Source: CAVSRC01 sp963730325 (lineage in GTDB: Bacteria > Pseudomonadota > Alphaproteobacteria > Rhizobiales > Kaistiaceae). Taken from it: a stretch of DNA of 64,000 bases. This document shows positions 16,700 to 25,155 of this stretch, in pieces (position 1 is the first letter of the stretch; every line of letters starts with the position of its first letter). Position numbers and translations under genes: made by a program. The DNA is taken from positions 1 through 64,000 of the forward strand of contig CAVSRC010000012.1 in assembly GCA_963730325.1 (NCBI GenBank). The letters run 5' to 3'. The notes beneath the pieces were generated by a model. The model was not told the origin of the DNA, made no database searches, and saw only the letters and a list, made by a program, of their open reading frames with translations.

Positions 16700-17834
16700 A
16701 TGTTGAGGGGGCTGCGCCTGTTCTCGCTTCCGGCTGCGCTCATCGAGGCATCGCCCGCTTTCTTTGCACGGCACCCGACCGATGCGCGCACAGCCCTCGC
16801 CACCCTTGCCGATCCGGCCGCGCTGATCCGCCATCTGCTGCAAGGCGGGCACAGCGCCATCGCGGGCCGCATTGCCGGCGCGCTGCGCAATATCGGCCGG
16901 GAACGGATCGCCGACGACATCGGCGGCGCCATGAAGGCCGCCGGCTATGAAGTGCGCGAGCAGGACCCGTTCGCAGAGCGCATCGAGTCCGCTTTTCCGG
17001 TGCGCGAACGCTCGCCCTACGCCAACCGCATCCGCCTGATGTGGCGGCAGATGCGCGATCCCGTGATCGCCAGTTTCCCCGAAGCGCCGGGGCGTCCCAA
17101 CGATATCGATCGCTACATGGAGCGCGTCGAAGACATCTACGTTACCGATGCCTATCACTCACTGTCGATTGAAGGGTATCGCGTCGGGGCGGAACTGATC
17201 GAACGCGTGCGCGGCGGCACGTGGAATCCCGATGCAAGCCAAGAGGATCGCGCGCATGTGGATGCGCTTGCGGCGCGCGGCTACTGGCAGGCCTTCCAGG
17301 AGGTGAAAAAAAAGCGTGCGGGCGGTCCTCCAAAACGAAAATCCTGGCCGTGTCGCCGGCGAGAGTCACAGCGCCTGGCACCGGGAAATGTTTGCTCCGA
17401 GCGTTGCCGCCGGCATTCTTCGTCCTGAAAGCCTTGCCGGATACCGGGACGGCCAGGTCTTCATCCGCCGCTCGATGCACGTGCCGCTGCCGCCCCATGC
17501 CGTCGCGGATGCAATGCAGGCTTTCTTCGAGATGCTCAAGGAGGAAGCGAATCCGCCTGCGCGGATCGTGCTCGGGCACTTCGTGTTCGTCTATATCCAC
17601 CCCTATATGGACGGCAACGGACGCATGGGACGCCTCCTGATGAACGTCATGCTTGCCGCCGGGGGTTACCCCTGGACGGTCGTGCCGATCGAACGGCGCG
17701 ATGACTACATGACTGCACTCGAACAGGCGAGTGTGCGGGAGAACATTGTGCCGTTCGCCCGGTTCCTTGGCGGACTGGTGCGGGACGACCTCGCTGGAAA
17801 GGCGGCGGCGAAAGCCCCGGCGCGGCGGTCATGA
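16700..17834 (+). pseudogene. fic: Fic-domain AMP-transferase, frameshifted in an A8 tract
   Basis: Two overlapping frames encode one Fic protein. The 5' part carries the class II inhibitory helix motif SLSIEG (17159-17176; S-x3-E-G). The 3' part carries the catalytic motif HPYMDGNGR (17598-17624). The frame changes at a run of eight A residues (17306-17313). Removing one A gives a continuous VKKSVRAVLQNENPGRVAG, matching the family. Fic proteins transfer AMP to target hydroxyls and can act as toxins. The 5' end is uncertain: the open frame reaches a TTG at 16595 but that part only translates the 24-bp repeats, so the N-terminus is probably lost. It may be a pseudogene, a phase-variable gene or a sequencing error. 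Confidence 0.8.
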
Positions 17835-17915
17835 ATCTTGATGCGCTACTGATCACAAAGAATGAGAACTCATATCCGTGGCACGTTTGATGGCTTTGCG
17901 CTGTGGAGGGGGGCA

Positions 17916-18270
17916 ATGACTGACGAAGAGGTGCCCGTCGATTACGACCTGACATGCTGGTACCTGAACGCAAGGCGCGGCATCGAATTGGTCGGCGCTA
18001 CCAATGTCGCACCGCAGATAGCCGAAATTGGCTCAAACTGCCGACATTGATGAGAAATTGCGCAAGGACATGGCGCTGTCGGTCTTGAAAGACGCGCTAA
18101 CGAATTGGCTGCACAAGTGTAGCCCGCCGACGCTCGGCCAGCTGCTCGTCGGCGGCAAGCTCCGTCCCGGAATGCTCTTCACACATTATGACCGCTATTT
18201 CTGCCGCGGACTCTGTGCCGTTCATGACGTTAGGACGAGTGGTGCTCGGCGGCCTGGAGGCCTCAGTTGA
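17916..18270 (+). pseudogene. Possible frameshifted small gene of unknown function
   Basis: An ATG at 17916 with an excellent GGAGGGGGG ribosome binding site opens a 44-codon frame (MTDEEVPVDYDLTCWYLNARRG...) ending at 18050. A second frame from about 18028 continues with TADIDEKLRKDMALSVLKDALTNWLHK. The two join smoothly if one base is removed near 18025-18030, so this may be one gene of about 110 residues. I do not recognise it and cannot exclude chance. It lies between fic and the arsR-type gene. Confidence 0.3.
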
Positions 18271-18329
18271 TGGCAAAAGCCAGAGGCAAGTGATGTCGGC
18301 AGCGAGATGTTCTCCTTTCGCAAATCGCA

Positions 18330-18366
18330 TTGACTATTAGCCATTTGACTATATAGCCTAAAGCCT
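18330..18366. promoter_or_regulatory. Tandem TTGACTAT repeat at the arsR-type promoter
   Basis: TTGACTATTAGCC (18330-18342) and TTGACTATATAGCC (18345-18358) are near-identical direct copies 15 bp apart. They end 8 bp before the ATG at 18367. The second overlaps an ATAG/CTAT inverted repeat. The position is consistent with an autoregulatory operator overlapping the promoter. Confidence 0.45.
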
Positions 18367-18747
18367 ATGGACGATATTATACGTGCCCTTTCCTCGGACA
18401 AGCGACGGCGGGTACTCAAATGGCTAAGCGATCCAGTCGCGCACTTTCCGCCCCAGCGCGATGGCGATCTAGTGACGGACGGCGTGTGTGTCGTCTTCAT
18501 AGCCGACAAACTTGGCGTCTCGCAGCCGACCGCGACTGAGCACATGAAGGTGCTGCATGCTGCTGGCATGGTCGTCCCGACCCGGATCAAAACTTGGACA
18601 TTCTATCGCCGCGACGAGAACGGCATAGCGGCTGCCCGCGAGGAGATCCTTCGCGGGCTTGCCGGATCGGACGAGGGCACGTCACCAGAAGTCAAAGGGA
18701 ACAGCCCAAAGATGGAGAGCGACAAATGGCCGAAGCGAAATCGATAG
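18367..18747 (+). CDS. ArsR-family winged-helix regulator
   Basis: A 126-residue regulator. The helix-turn-helix is ADKLGVSQPTATEHMKVLHAAGMV (about 44-67), followed by the wing VVPTRIKTWTFYRRDE. No CVC or other paired-cysteine metal site is present, so it is probably not a classical metal sensor. The last 22 bp overlap the start of the downstream cupin gene, indicating a coupled pair, with the cupin as likely regulated partner. The direct repeats just upstream suggest autoregulation. Confidence 0.85.
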   Translation: MDDIIRALSSDKRRRVLKWLSDPVAHFPPQRDGDLVTDGVCVVFIADKLGVSQPTATEHMKVLHAAGMVVPTRIKTWTFYRRDENGIAAAREEILRGLAGSDEGTSPEVKGNSPKMESDKWPKRNR

Positions 18748-19166
18748 TTTCGGAAACCGGCGTCGGAACCGGCGTCGATGCGCAGGTTGCCGCTAAGTAC
18801 GGCTACCAGAACCACAACGACATAGCGTTCGGCTTCCTGAAGTTGATCGACGTCGAGAAGCTGCGCGACAGCGTGACTGACGACTGGTTCAACCAGACGC
18901 TTTGCGAGGTGAACGACTGCGTGATCCGTCTGGGCGTCGTGAAGGGTGAATACCATTGGCACCACCACGATAACGAGGACGAGTTCTTCTTTGTCGTGTC
19001 GGGCCGGCTGTTCATTGATCTGGAAGACAAAACGATCCAGCTGAATCCGAATCAGGGCTTCACCATTCCCCGCAAGGTCCGCCACCGTACCCGTGCGCCC
19101 GAAAAGACGGCGATGCTGATGGTCGAGGGCAAAGGTGTAGAACCGACGGGAGACACGAGCGCGTGA
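18726..19166 (+). CDS. Small cupin-domain protein
   Basis: A 146-residue single-domain cupin. Motif 1 is YHWHHHDNEDEFFFVVSG (His/His/Glu ligands) and motif 2 is GFTIPRKVRHRT (last His ligand), so the metal site is complete. The start at 18726 (MAEAKSIVSE) has GGAG upstream and lies inside the 3' end of the arsR-type gene. Such proteins range from sugar isomerases to dioxygenases; substrate unknown. Confidence 0.8.
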   Translation: MAEAKSIVSETGVGTGVDAQVAAKYGYQNHNDIAFGFLKLIDVEKLRDSVTDDWFNQTLCEVNDCVIRLGVVKGEYHWHHHDNEDEFFFVVSGRLFIDLEDKTIQLNPNQGFTIPRKVRHRTRAPEKTAMLMVEGKGVEPTGDTSA

Positions 19167-19419
19167 GCGTTCTGGCTCACCGGTAGGCGTCCACTTCGGT
19201 TGCTCTTTTGGTCGCACCATGGATCCACATTGCGCGGGCTAGATCAGTCGTCCTTTCGACGCGAAGCGAGTTCCAGGATTAGTCGACCGCATCGTGAACT
19301 GGCGATCGTGCCGCGGTAGCTCGTAGCGGTGACCGCGGTTTCAAGGTTGCCAAAGCTGAACCGTGAAGCTATAGGCCGCGTCCTTTTCCCGCCGAGCGGC
19401 GATTGCTTCGCGAAGGCCC

Positions 19420-19635
19420 TCCCGCGTTGAATTCATCATCCTCATGGCAGGGTTCATGGCGCTCAGCGCGCTCGCCATCGATACGATGCTGCCAGCCTTG
19501 CCCTTGATTGGCGAGGCGCTGGGCATTTCGAACGAGAACGAGCGCCAATTGGTTTATGTCTCGATGGGGGCGCTGATCCTGATCTGCGTGCTGATTGCGG
19601 AGAACGGCCGGCTGTTCAGCGTCAATCCGCCCGGC
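19420..19635 (+). pseudogene. Bcr/CflA-type MFS drug transporter with most of its centre deleted
   Basis: The frame begins with SRVEFIILMAGFMALSAL, then the strongly conserved Bcr/CflA block AIDTMLPALPLIGEALGI and ENERQLVYVSM. It then jumps to GALILICVLIAENGRLFSVNPP, which looks like the last transmembrane helix and tail of the same family. About 330 residues of the usual 400 are missing, and the join near 19565 is in frame. The product cannot be a working transporter. Confidence 0.65.
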
Positions 19636-19728
19636 AAGTCGTCGATGCGGGACGCTGATCATCCCGGCCCATCGCCGGCCGGCTTCGTTGCGGCTATCTC
19701 CGGCGATGCAAAATGGACAGAACGCCAG

Positions 19729-20736
19729 TCAAAGCTCTGCATGCATCTCCCGGAACAGTCTTGGCGCTACGCCAAACCGGCGCTCGAAGGCCTCCGAAAA
19801 CCGGGTAGTAGGAAACAGACCGACCTGTGCGGCGACTGTCTTTAGGGAAAGGCCGCGCGACAACAGCAGGCGCGCGGCGTCGAGCCGCGCGGTCTCGACG
19901 AAGTGGGCCGGCGTTTGTCCGGTCGCCGACACGAACCTGCGGTGGAAGGTGCGCTCGCTCAGCCCAGCGCGATCAGCAAGTGAAGGAACGTCGAGAGGGG
20001 CATCGAGATTGGCCTGCACCCATCCGATCAGATCGGCGAACGGGCTGTCACCTTTGACCTGCGCCTGCAGGACCGGACTGAACTGCGATTGGTAGCCGGG
20101 GCGTCGAACATAGAGAATCAGCCGCTTCGCGACCTCGCCCGCGATGTTGGCATCGAGGTCGCTGGCTATCATGGCCAGCGCCATGTCGATGCCGGTGGTA
20201 ACGCCGGCCGATGTCCAGAGGCGTCCATCCACCACGTAGAGCGCATCCGGGTCGACCGTGACCGCCGGGAACGTTTCGGCAAGCGGCTTGCAAGAATCCC
20301 AGTGGGTAGCGATTCGATGGCCGTCGAGCATCCCCAGCGCGGCGAGCACGAAGCCGCCCGAACAGACGGAACCAAATCGCTCGGCCCCGTCTGCCAAAGC
20401 CGGCAAAGCTGCCCTAAGTGCCGGATCCGCAACGGCCGGCAAGAGTTGTTCCCGCTCCGCGCCAGCAATCAGCACCGTATTCGCTTCCCCTGGCTTCAGG
20501 CCGGAAATCGCCACTGTCTCAACAGTGATGCCGCTGCTGCTTTCGACCGACCCGCCTTCCGCGGACGCGAGCGCGACCTGGTAGAAGGCAAGCTTGCCTT
20601 GCTGGCGCAAGGCGCGGTTTGCGCTGTTGAAGACCGACGAAGGACCCACTGTGTCGAGGAGTTCAAAGCCGGGATAGACGATGAAGACGACGAGATGCAT
20701 TGGCAGGAAATACCATATCTTTGTCATTCCTGCCAC
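19729..20736 (-). CDS. GlxA-family regulator (DJ-1/PfpI domain plus AraC HTH), copy 1
   Basis: A 335-residue regulator. Residues ~13-185 form a DJ-1/PfpI domain with the nucleophile-elbow-like FGSVCSGGFVLAALGML and a THWDSCKP block. Residues ~230-330 form an AraC HTH (LADRAGLSERTFHRRFVSATGQTPAHFVE). GTG at 20736 has GGGAG upstream; ATG at 20727 or 20700 is also possible. It is divergent from the membrane PfpI protein at 20825. The same divergent pair recurs at 33.7 kb. GlxA-type proteins act as activators in varied amine or electrophile responses; the signal here is unknown. Confidence 0.88.
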   Translation of the reverse strand: MAGMTKIWYFLPMHLVVFIVYPGFELLDTVGPSSVFNSANRALRQQGKLAFYQVALASAEGGSVESSSGITVETVAISGLKPGEANTVLIAGAEREQLLPAVADPALRAALPALADGAERFGSVCSGGFVLAALGMLDGHRIATHWDSCKPLAETFPAVTVDPDALYVVDGRLWTSAGVTTGIDMALAMIASDLDANIAGEVAKRLILYVRRPGYQSQFSPVLQAQVKGDSPFADLIGWVQANLDAPLDVPSLADRAGLSERTFHRRFVSATGQTPAHFVETARLDAARLLLSRGLSLKTVAAQVGLFPTTRFSEAFERRFGVAPRLFREMHAEL

Positions 20737-20824
20737 ACTCCCGGGCTGCTAGATGTCGACCAACCAGGAGAGAGGCGCCGACAGCCTGCCGGCACCTCCA
20801 CTACTTCCTCTGGGAGACGTAGCC

Positions 20825-21961
20825 ATGTCGAAATCGTTGCTTCTTTGGGGCGTTGTTTCCCTTGTTGTTCTCGGTCTGTTTGGTTTTGGCGGCTGGGTTC
20901 TCAGTCTCCCCGCCGCAACGGCCTCAGCCGTGGCGCCGCCCGTGCCACAAGACGAGGCCGACGCCATGCTCGCCACGCTCCGCCATGAAGCCGAACGCCG
21001 TCCCCTTGTTGCGGTCATAGGGCTCAATGAGGCCACGGAAACAAACGACTATGTAACGACGACCGGTATCCTGAGGCGGGCCGATGTGGCCGACGTGGTG
21101 ATGCTGGCGAGCGGTCCCGGACCGGTGCAGCTCTACCCTGTGCTGAGGGTCGAGCCTGATGCGACGATTGCCGAGTTCGATACAGAACATCCCGACGGGG
21201 CTGACTACGTCATTGTCCCGGCGATGAGCCGTGACGACGATCCGGTGGTGCTGGCCTGGCTGCGGAACCAGTCCCGGAAAGGGGCGAAGATCATCGGCGT
21301 GTGCGCAGGGGCAAAGGTGGTCGCGGCGGCAGGCCTGCTCGACGGCAAGCGTGCGACGACGCACTGGTATTATCGCAACGAGATGCTCAAACGGAACCCG
21401 ACGATTGAGTATGTCGCGGACCGGCGCATGGTGGCTGACGGGAATGTCGTGACCACGACCGGCATCACCGCCGCCATGCCGATGATGCTGACGCTCATCG
21501 AGGCCATCGCAGGACGCGGGAAGGCCGAAGAGGTCGCCCATGGCCTCGGACTAAAGACATGGAACGCGCGGCACGCGAGTGATGCGTTCAAGTTCAGCCG
21601 TCCGTTCGCGACAACGGTCCTCGCCAATACAATAGCCTTCTGGAACCGCGACACCTGGGGTGTCGAGCTTCGGCCCGGCATGGATGAGGTGTCGCTCGCT
21701 TTGGTGGCGGACGCGTGGTCGCGGACCTATCGCTCGCATGCCGTGACATTCGCCGCTTCTGCAGCACCCGTCATAACGGCCAACGGCCTTCGCATCCTGC
21801 CCGATGAGGCCGGGACCGATTGGCCGGAGGCGCGCCGCGTCTCGACCCTGCCCGGCTCACCGCTCACCGAGGCGCTCGACCGGACACTCGCGGCGATCGC
21901 CGCCCGCTATGGCGAACCCACAACCAATGTCGTGGCGATGCAACTCGAATACCCGCGGTGA
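20825..21961 (+). CDS. Membrane-anchored DJ-1/PfpI-family protein, copy 1
   Basis: A 378-residue protein starting at 20825 (MSKSLLLWGVV) behind GGGAG. Residues 5-28 form a single transmembrane segment (LLLWGVVSLVVLGLFGFGGWVL), probably followed by a periplasmic domain. The PfpI-like core includes YVIVPAMSRDDDPVVLAW, GVCAGAKVVAAAGLLDGKRATTHWY (Cys near 163) and VVTTTGITAAMPMML. A second part of about 120 residues ends with AARYGEPTTNVVAMQLEYPR. It is divergent from a GlxA regulator that carries a related domain. A copy lacking its middle lies at 33792. Function unknown. Confidence 0.8.
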   Translation: MSKSLLLWGVVSLVVLGLFGFGGWVLSLPAATASAVAPPVPQDEADAMLATLRHEAERRPLVAVIGLNEATETNDYVTTTGILRRADVADVVMLASGPGPVQLYPVLRVEPDATIAEFDTEHPDGADYVIVPAMSRDDDPVVLAWLRNQSRKGAKIIGVCAGAKVVAAAGLLDGKRATTHWYYRNEMLKRNPTIEYVADRRMVADGNVVTTTGITAAMPMMLTLIEAIAGRGKAEEVAHGLGLKTWNARHASDAFKFSRPFATTVLANTIAFWNRDTWGVELRPGMDEVSLALVADAWSRTYRSHAVTFAASAAPVITANGLRILPDEAGTDWPEARRVSTLPGSPLTEALDRTLAAIAARYGEPTTNVVAMQLEYPR

Positions 21962-22072
21962 TCGCCGAAGATATCTTTCCGCGCGTGTGTCGAATCCGCG
22001 CCTTGCCGTTCGAAGTTACTTTGCAAAAGGCGATGTCCGCCCGCGATAGCCACCAGACTTGGGAGACCCAAC

Positions 22073-22708
22073 ATGTCACGCACCCGCGTTCACAACTTCG
22101 CCATCTCACTCGACGGCTTCGGCACTGGCGAGGGCCAGAGCGCCACTGACCATTTCGGCCACGCCGGAGACAGGCTGCATCAATGGATGTTCGCCACTCG
22201 CTGGTGGAATCCAGACGGCGGCGGCGCCGGCGTCGACGATGTTTTCGTCCGGCAGCACGATCGGGGCATCGGCGCCGAGATCATGGGCGCCGGCAAGTTC
22301 GGTCATCCCGGTTGGGAGAAGGACCCGGACTGGAAGGGCGCGTGGGGACCGAACCCACCTTTCCATTCACCAGTCTTCATTCTCACCCATCATGTGCGCC
22401 CATCGATCGAGATGGAGGGCGGTACGACCTATCACTTCATCGACGCCTCGCCGGCCGAAGCGCTGGAGGCCGCCCGCAAGGCTGCTGACGGTAAGGACAT
22501 TCGCTTGGGGGGCGGCGCCACCATGATCCGCGAGTTCCTGTCCGCGGGACTCGTCGACCACATGCATGTCGCGGTGATTCCGATTCTGCTCGGGCGTGGT
22601 GTCCGGCTTTGGGATGGCCTCGAGGGGTTGGAGAAGACCTACAAGATCGAGTCGGTCTCATCGCCCAGTGGCGTGACGCATCTGACGTTCTCGCGTGTGG
22701 GTGAGTGA
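22073..22708 (+). CDS. RibD_C/dihydrofolate-reductase-family protein (copy A)
   Basis: A 211-residue protein with the DHFR-like fold. It starts ISLDGFGTGEG and has GIGAEIMGAGKFG, PVFILTHHVRPS, the nucleotide-binding DIRLGGGATMIREFLSAGLVDHMH and the terminal ILLGRGVRLWDGLEG. These proteins resemble the reductase part of RibD, but most are not riboflavin enzymes. A close paralogue with the same blocks is at 36243; both follow a GlxA/PfpI pair. Substrate unknown; a stress-related NADPH reductase is a reasonable guess. Confidence 0.88.
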   Translation: MSRTRVHNFAISLDGFGTGEGQSATDHFGHAGDRLHQWMFATRWWNPDGGGAGVDDVFVRQHDRGIGAEIMGAGKFGHPGWEKDPDWKGAWGPNPPFHSPVFILTHHVRPSIEMEGGTTYHFIDASPAEALEAARKAADGKDIRLGGGATMIREFLSAGLVDHMHVAVIPILLGRGVRLWDGLEGLEKTYKIESVSSPSGVTHLTFSRVGE

Positions 22709-22758
22709 GTTGCGAGGCGGGCCACCAGTCTCGGCTCGGGAATGTGACGTCTCGTGCC

Positions 22759-23673
22759 TCAAGCTCTCTCGCCAACTTCACGAAGGACACGCCGCAACCA
22801 TTGATGCCCGGGATCGGCGTCATGGCGCGCGTGCCAGGTTTGTACGACCCGAAATGGAGGAATGGCGATCGGCGGCGGAAATAGCTTTAGCGGAAGCCGA
22901 ACGGCGAGCGAGGTGAACAACCGGCGGGGTTCTGTCGCGAGAAGGTCTGAAGAGACGGCAAGCATCGGAGCCATCAGAAAGTGGCTGACCGTCAAGGCGA
23001 CTGTTCGCTTCAGCCCCATGTCGCGGAGCACCGCATCGACATAGCCCGTCGGGTTGCCTCTCATCGAGACCTGCAGATGACGGAGAGAAAGGTAGCGATT
23101 GAGATCAAGCGTTCGGTCGAGGTTGGGATGCTTGACGCGGCCAGCGCAGACGAAATCTTCCTCATAGAGCAGCTCTTCCCGCATATGCGTCGGCGGCTCC
23201 GGAAAATTTCCGGCGATTAGTTCGACCGCCCCGTCCTCCAGCATGGTCAGACCGACACTGCGACTGGTGTTGTGCACAATGAGGGAGACGCGCGGTGCCT
23301 GGCGATCAAGATGTGCGGTTAGTCGCGGGAGAAGGACGAACGCGGCGTAGTCAGACAAGCCAAGGATGAATTGTCGTGTGCTTGCGGCTGGGTCGAAGAC
23401 GCGGCTGCCAAGCAACACACCTTCTACCTGTTCGAGAATCGACCGGATGCTTGTGGCGACCTCTGCGGCGAGAGGCGTCGGCACCATGCCGCGCGGCGAT
23501 CGAACGAATAGCGGATCGCCGAACAGAGCGCGGAGACGATTGAGTGCATGGCTCACCGCCGGCTGCGTCAAGCCGATCCGTTCGGCAGCGCGAGTAGCGT
23601 GGCCCTCCGCGACAAGTGCGTCAAATACCTTGAGCAGATTGAGGTCAACGCGAGCAAGATTAACATGCTTCAT
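22759..23673 (-). CDS. LysR-family transcriptional regulator (NodD/SyrM-like group)
   Basis: A 304-residue regulator starting at 23673 (MKHVNLARVDLNLLKVFDAL). The HTH is HATRAAERIGLTQPAVSHALNRLRALFGDPLFVR (about 28-61). The rest is a LysR substrate-binding domain. It is divergent from the secreted beta-propeller gene at 23758 across an AT-rich 84-bp gap, its likely target. The open frame continues upstream past 23673 but runs into the neighbour, so the internal ATG is preferred. Confidence 0.88.
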   Translation of the reverse strand: MKHVNLARVDLNLLKVFDALVAEGHATRAAERIGLTQPAVSHALNRLRALFGDPLFVRSPRGMVPTPLAAEVATSIRSILEQVEGVLLGSRVFDPAASTRQFILGLSDYAAFVLLPRLTAHLDRQAPRVSLIVHNTSRSVGLTMLEDGAVELIAGNFPEPPTHMREELLYEEDFVCAGRVKHPNLDRTLDLNRYLSLRHLQVSMRGNPTGYVDAVLRDMGLKRTVALTVSHFLMAPMLAVSSDLLATEPRRLFTSLAVRLPLKLFPPPIAIPPFRVVQTWHARHDADPGHQWLRRVLREVGERA

Positions 23674-23757
23674 AGCCGCAATAATAATAATGAATTGGAT
23701 TGATCGCAAGCCATCGGCGATGAATGCCCCCTCATCCCATGAACTCAGGAGAGCATC

Positions 23758-24579
23758 ATGTGGGGACATATCGTCCGCTCGTCCAATACGGCCATTTTGC
23801 CGTGGGCTACCGCCGCCGCGTTGGCCGCAACGACGGCAAGCGCAAAGGCCATCGAGCCATGTTTCAAAGGATTTAGCGCGCCGGTTGGTATTCACGCACT
23901 CGAGAACAGCGCTGTGCTGGTTTCAAACTGGGGAAAGGGCACCGTCGAGCGCTTGGAGCCCAACGGCGATCGAATGGTGTTCCTCGACAATATTGCATCG
24001 CCGGCGGGTATCGCGGTTGATGCCCAGGGGGCGGTGTTCGTCTCCTCCTATTCGGGCGACATGATTGTTCGCGTCACGCCAGATGGGAAGCGAGCGCAGG
24101 TCGCCGACGGACTTGCCACCCCAACAGGTATTGCATTTGGGCGCGATGGCCGACTGCTAATCGCAAATCGTTCGTCCGGCGAAATCGTCGCGCTCGACAC
24201 GCGTACGGGTAGACGCACCGTCGTTGCGCGTGGGTTGTCGCTGCCCGTTGGCGTCGTGGAAATGCCGGATGGCAGCATCGTCTCTTCGCAATATGGAGGC
24301 CGCGTCACACGGGTTCTGCCCAACGGCAATCTTCAAGAGCTTGGTCAGAGCTTTGACCGTCCCGGCGTCGGCATCCTCTCGGACGGAGCAGACGCGGTGC
24401 TGGTCATCGACAACGGCGCGAGCGTCGTTCGTCGGGTGAGTTTCGACGGACGCTCGCACATCGTCGTCGATGGGCTCTCAGGTAGCGCCGTCGCACTCGG
24501 ACGCGCCGCCGACGGCGATCTTCTCGTCGGCACCTGGGGTGACGGCAATGTCTATCGCGTTGCGTGGCCGAAATCGTGA
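23758..24579 (+). CDS. Secreted NHL/SMP-30-like beta-propeller protein
   Basis: A 273-residue protein. The signal peptide ends near TTASAKA. About six repeats of ~40 residues each contain an x-P-x-G-I/V block (ASPAGIAVDAQGAVFVSSY, ATPTGIAFGRDGRLLIANR, SLPVGVVEMPDGSIVSSQY), typical of NHL or gluconolactonase-like propellers. AGGAGAG lies 4-10 bp before the ATG. The gene is divergent from the LysR gene and followed by a CMD-family gene after 130 bp. A periplasmic lactonase or binding role is possible but not shown. Confidence 0.8.
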   Translation: MWGHIVRSSNTAILPWATAAALAATTASAKAIEPCFKGFSAPVGIHALENSAVLVSNWGKGTVERLEPNGDRMVFLDNIASPAGIAVDAQGAVFVSSYSGDMIVRVTPDGKRAQVADGLATPTGIAFGRDGRLLIANRSSGEIVALDTRTGRRTVVARGLSLPVGVVEMPDGSIVSSQYGGRVTRVLPNGNLQELGQSFDRPGVGILSDGADAVLVIDNGASVVRRVSFDGRSHIVVDGLSGSAVALGRAADGDLLVGTWGDGNVYRVAWPKS

Positions 24580-24709
24580 AGTCCTAATCCGCAATCCACG
24601 AAGGATCGGAGGCGCGACTGACTGCCCCCGGGCGCGCTTCGCACCCCCCGATGACCACTTCGCCAATTGGCCACAGCGTATCGTCCCCGCAAATAATGGA
24701 GTGACCCTG

Positions 24710-25147
24710 ATGACTACCCCTACAACAGCCACATCACTCAACGAGCGCAACGAGTCTCAAACCAGCAACGTCCGTGATCGCTATGCAACCGGTCTCGACA
24801 AGCTTAGGGAGATCGACGGACGCGATGGCGAAGCTGTCGTCGAAGGGCTGCAGAAGATCTCGCCGGATTTCGCGCGCTACCTGATCGAATTTCCCTTCGG
24901 CGACATCTACGCGCGACCTGGCCTCGATCTGCGTGCCAGGGAGATCGCCACCATCGCCGCACTAACGGCACTCGGCTACGCGGGACCGCAACTCGAGGTC
25001 CATGTGGCGGCTGGGCTGAATGTCGGCCTGACCGAGCAGGAGATCATCGAGATCATCATACAGATGGCCGTTTATGCGGGCTTCCCGGCGGCCATAAACG
25101 GATTGAATGCCGCGAAAGCGGTTTTCGACCGGCATTCTGAATCGTGA
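24710..25147 (+). CDS. Carboxymuconolactone decarboxylase-family protein
   Basis: A 145-residue protein of the CMD/AhpD fold, with the core LDLRAREIATIAALTALGYAGPQLEVHVAAGLNVGLT. There is no cysteine at all, so the CxxC of AhpD peroxidases is missing and a PcaC-like decarboxylase or lactone-active enzyme is more likely. The start at 24710 (MTTPTTATS) has GGAG upstream. The GTG beginning the next open frame overlaps its stop, and the serine hydrolase start is 9 bp downstream, so the two are co-transcribed. Confidence 0.85.
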   Translation: MTTPTTATSLNERNESQTSNVRDRYATGLDKLREIDGRDGEAVVEGLQKISPDFARYLIEFPFGDIYARPGLDLRAREIATIAALTALGYAGPQLEVHVAAGLNVGLTEQEIIEIIIQMAVYAGFPAAINGLNAAKAVFDRHSES

Positions 25148-25155
25148 GGTGCTCC

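Noticed and set aside
17301..17318. Programmed ribosomal frameshift at the A8 tract in fic
   Set aside because: The sequence contains a slippery A-AAA-AAG, but a -1 shift does not give the needed frame; a +1 shift or one-base slip is required, so indel or transcriptional slippage is more likely.
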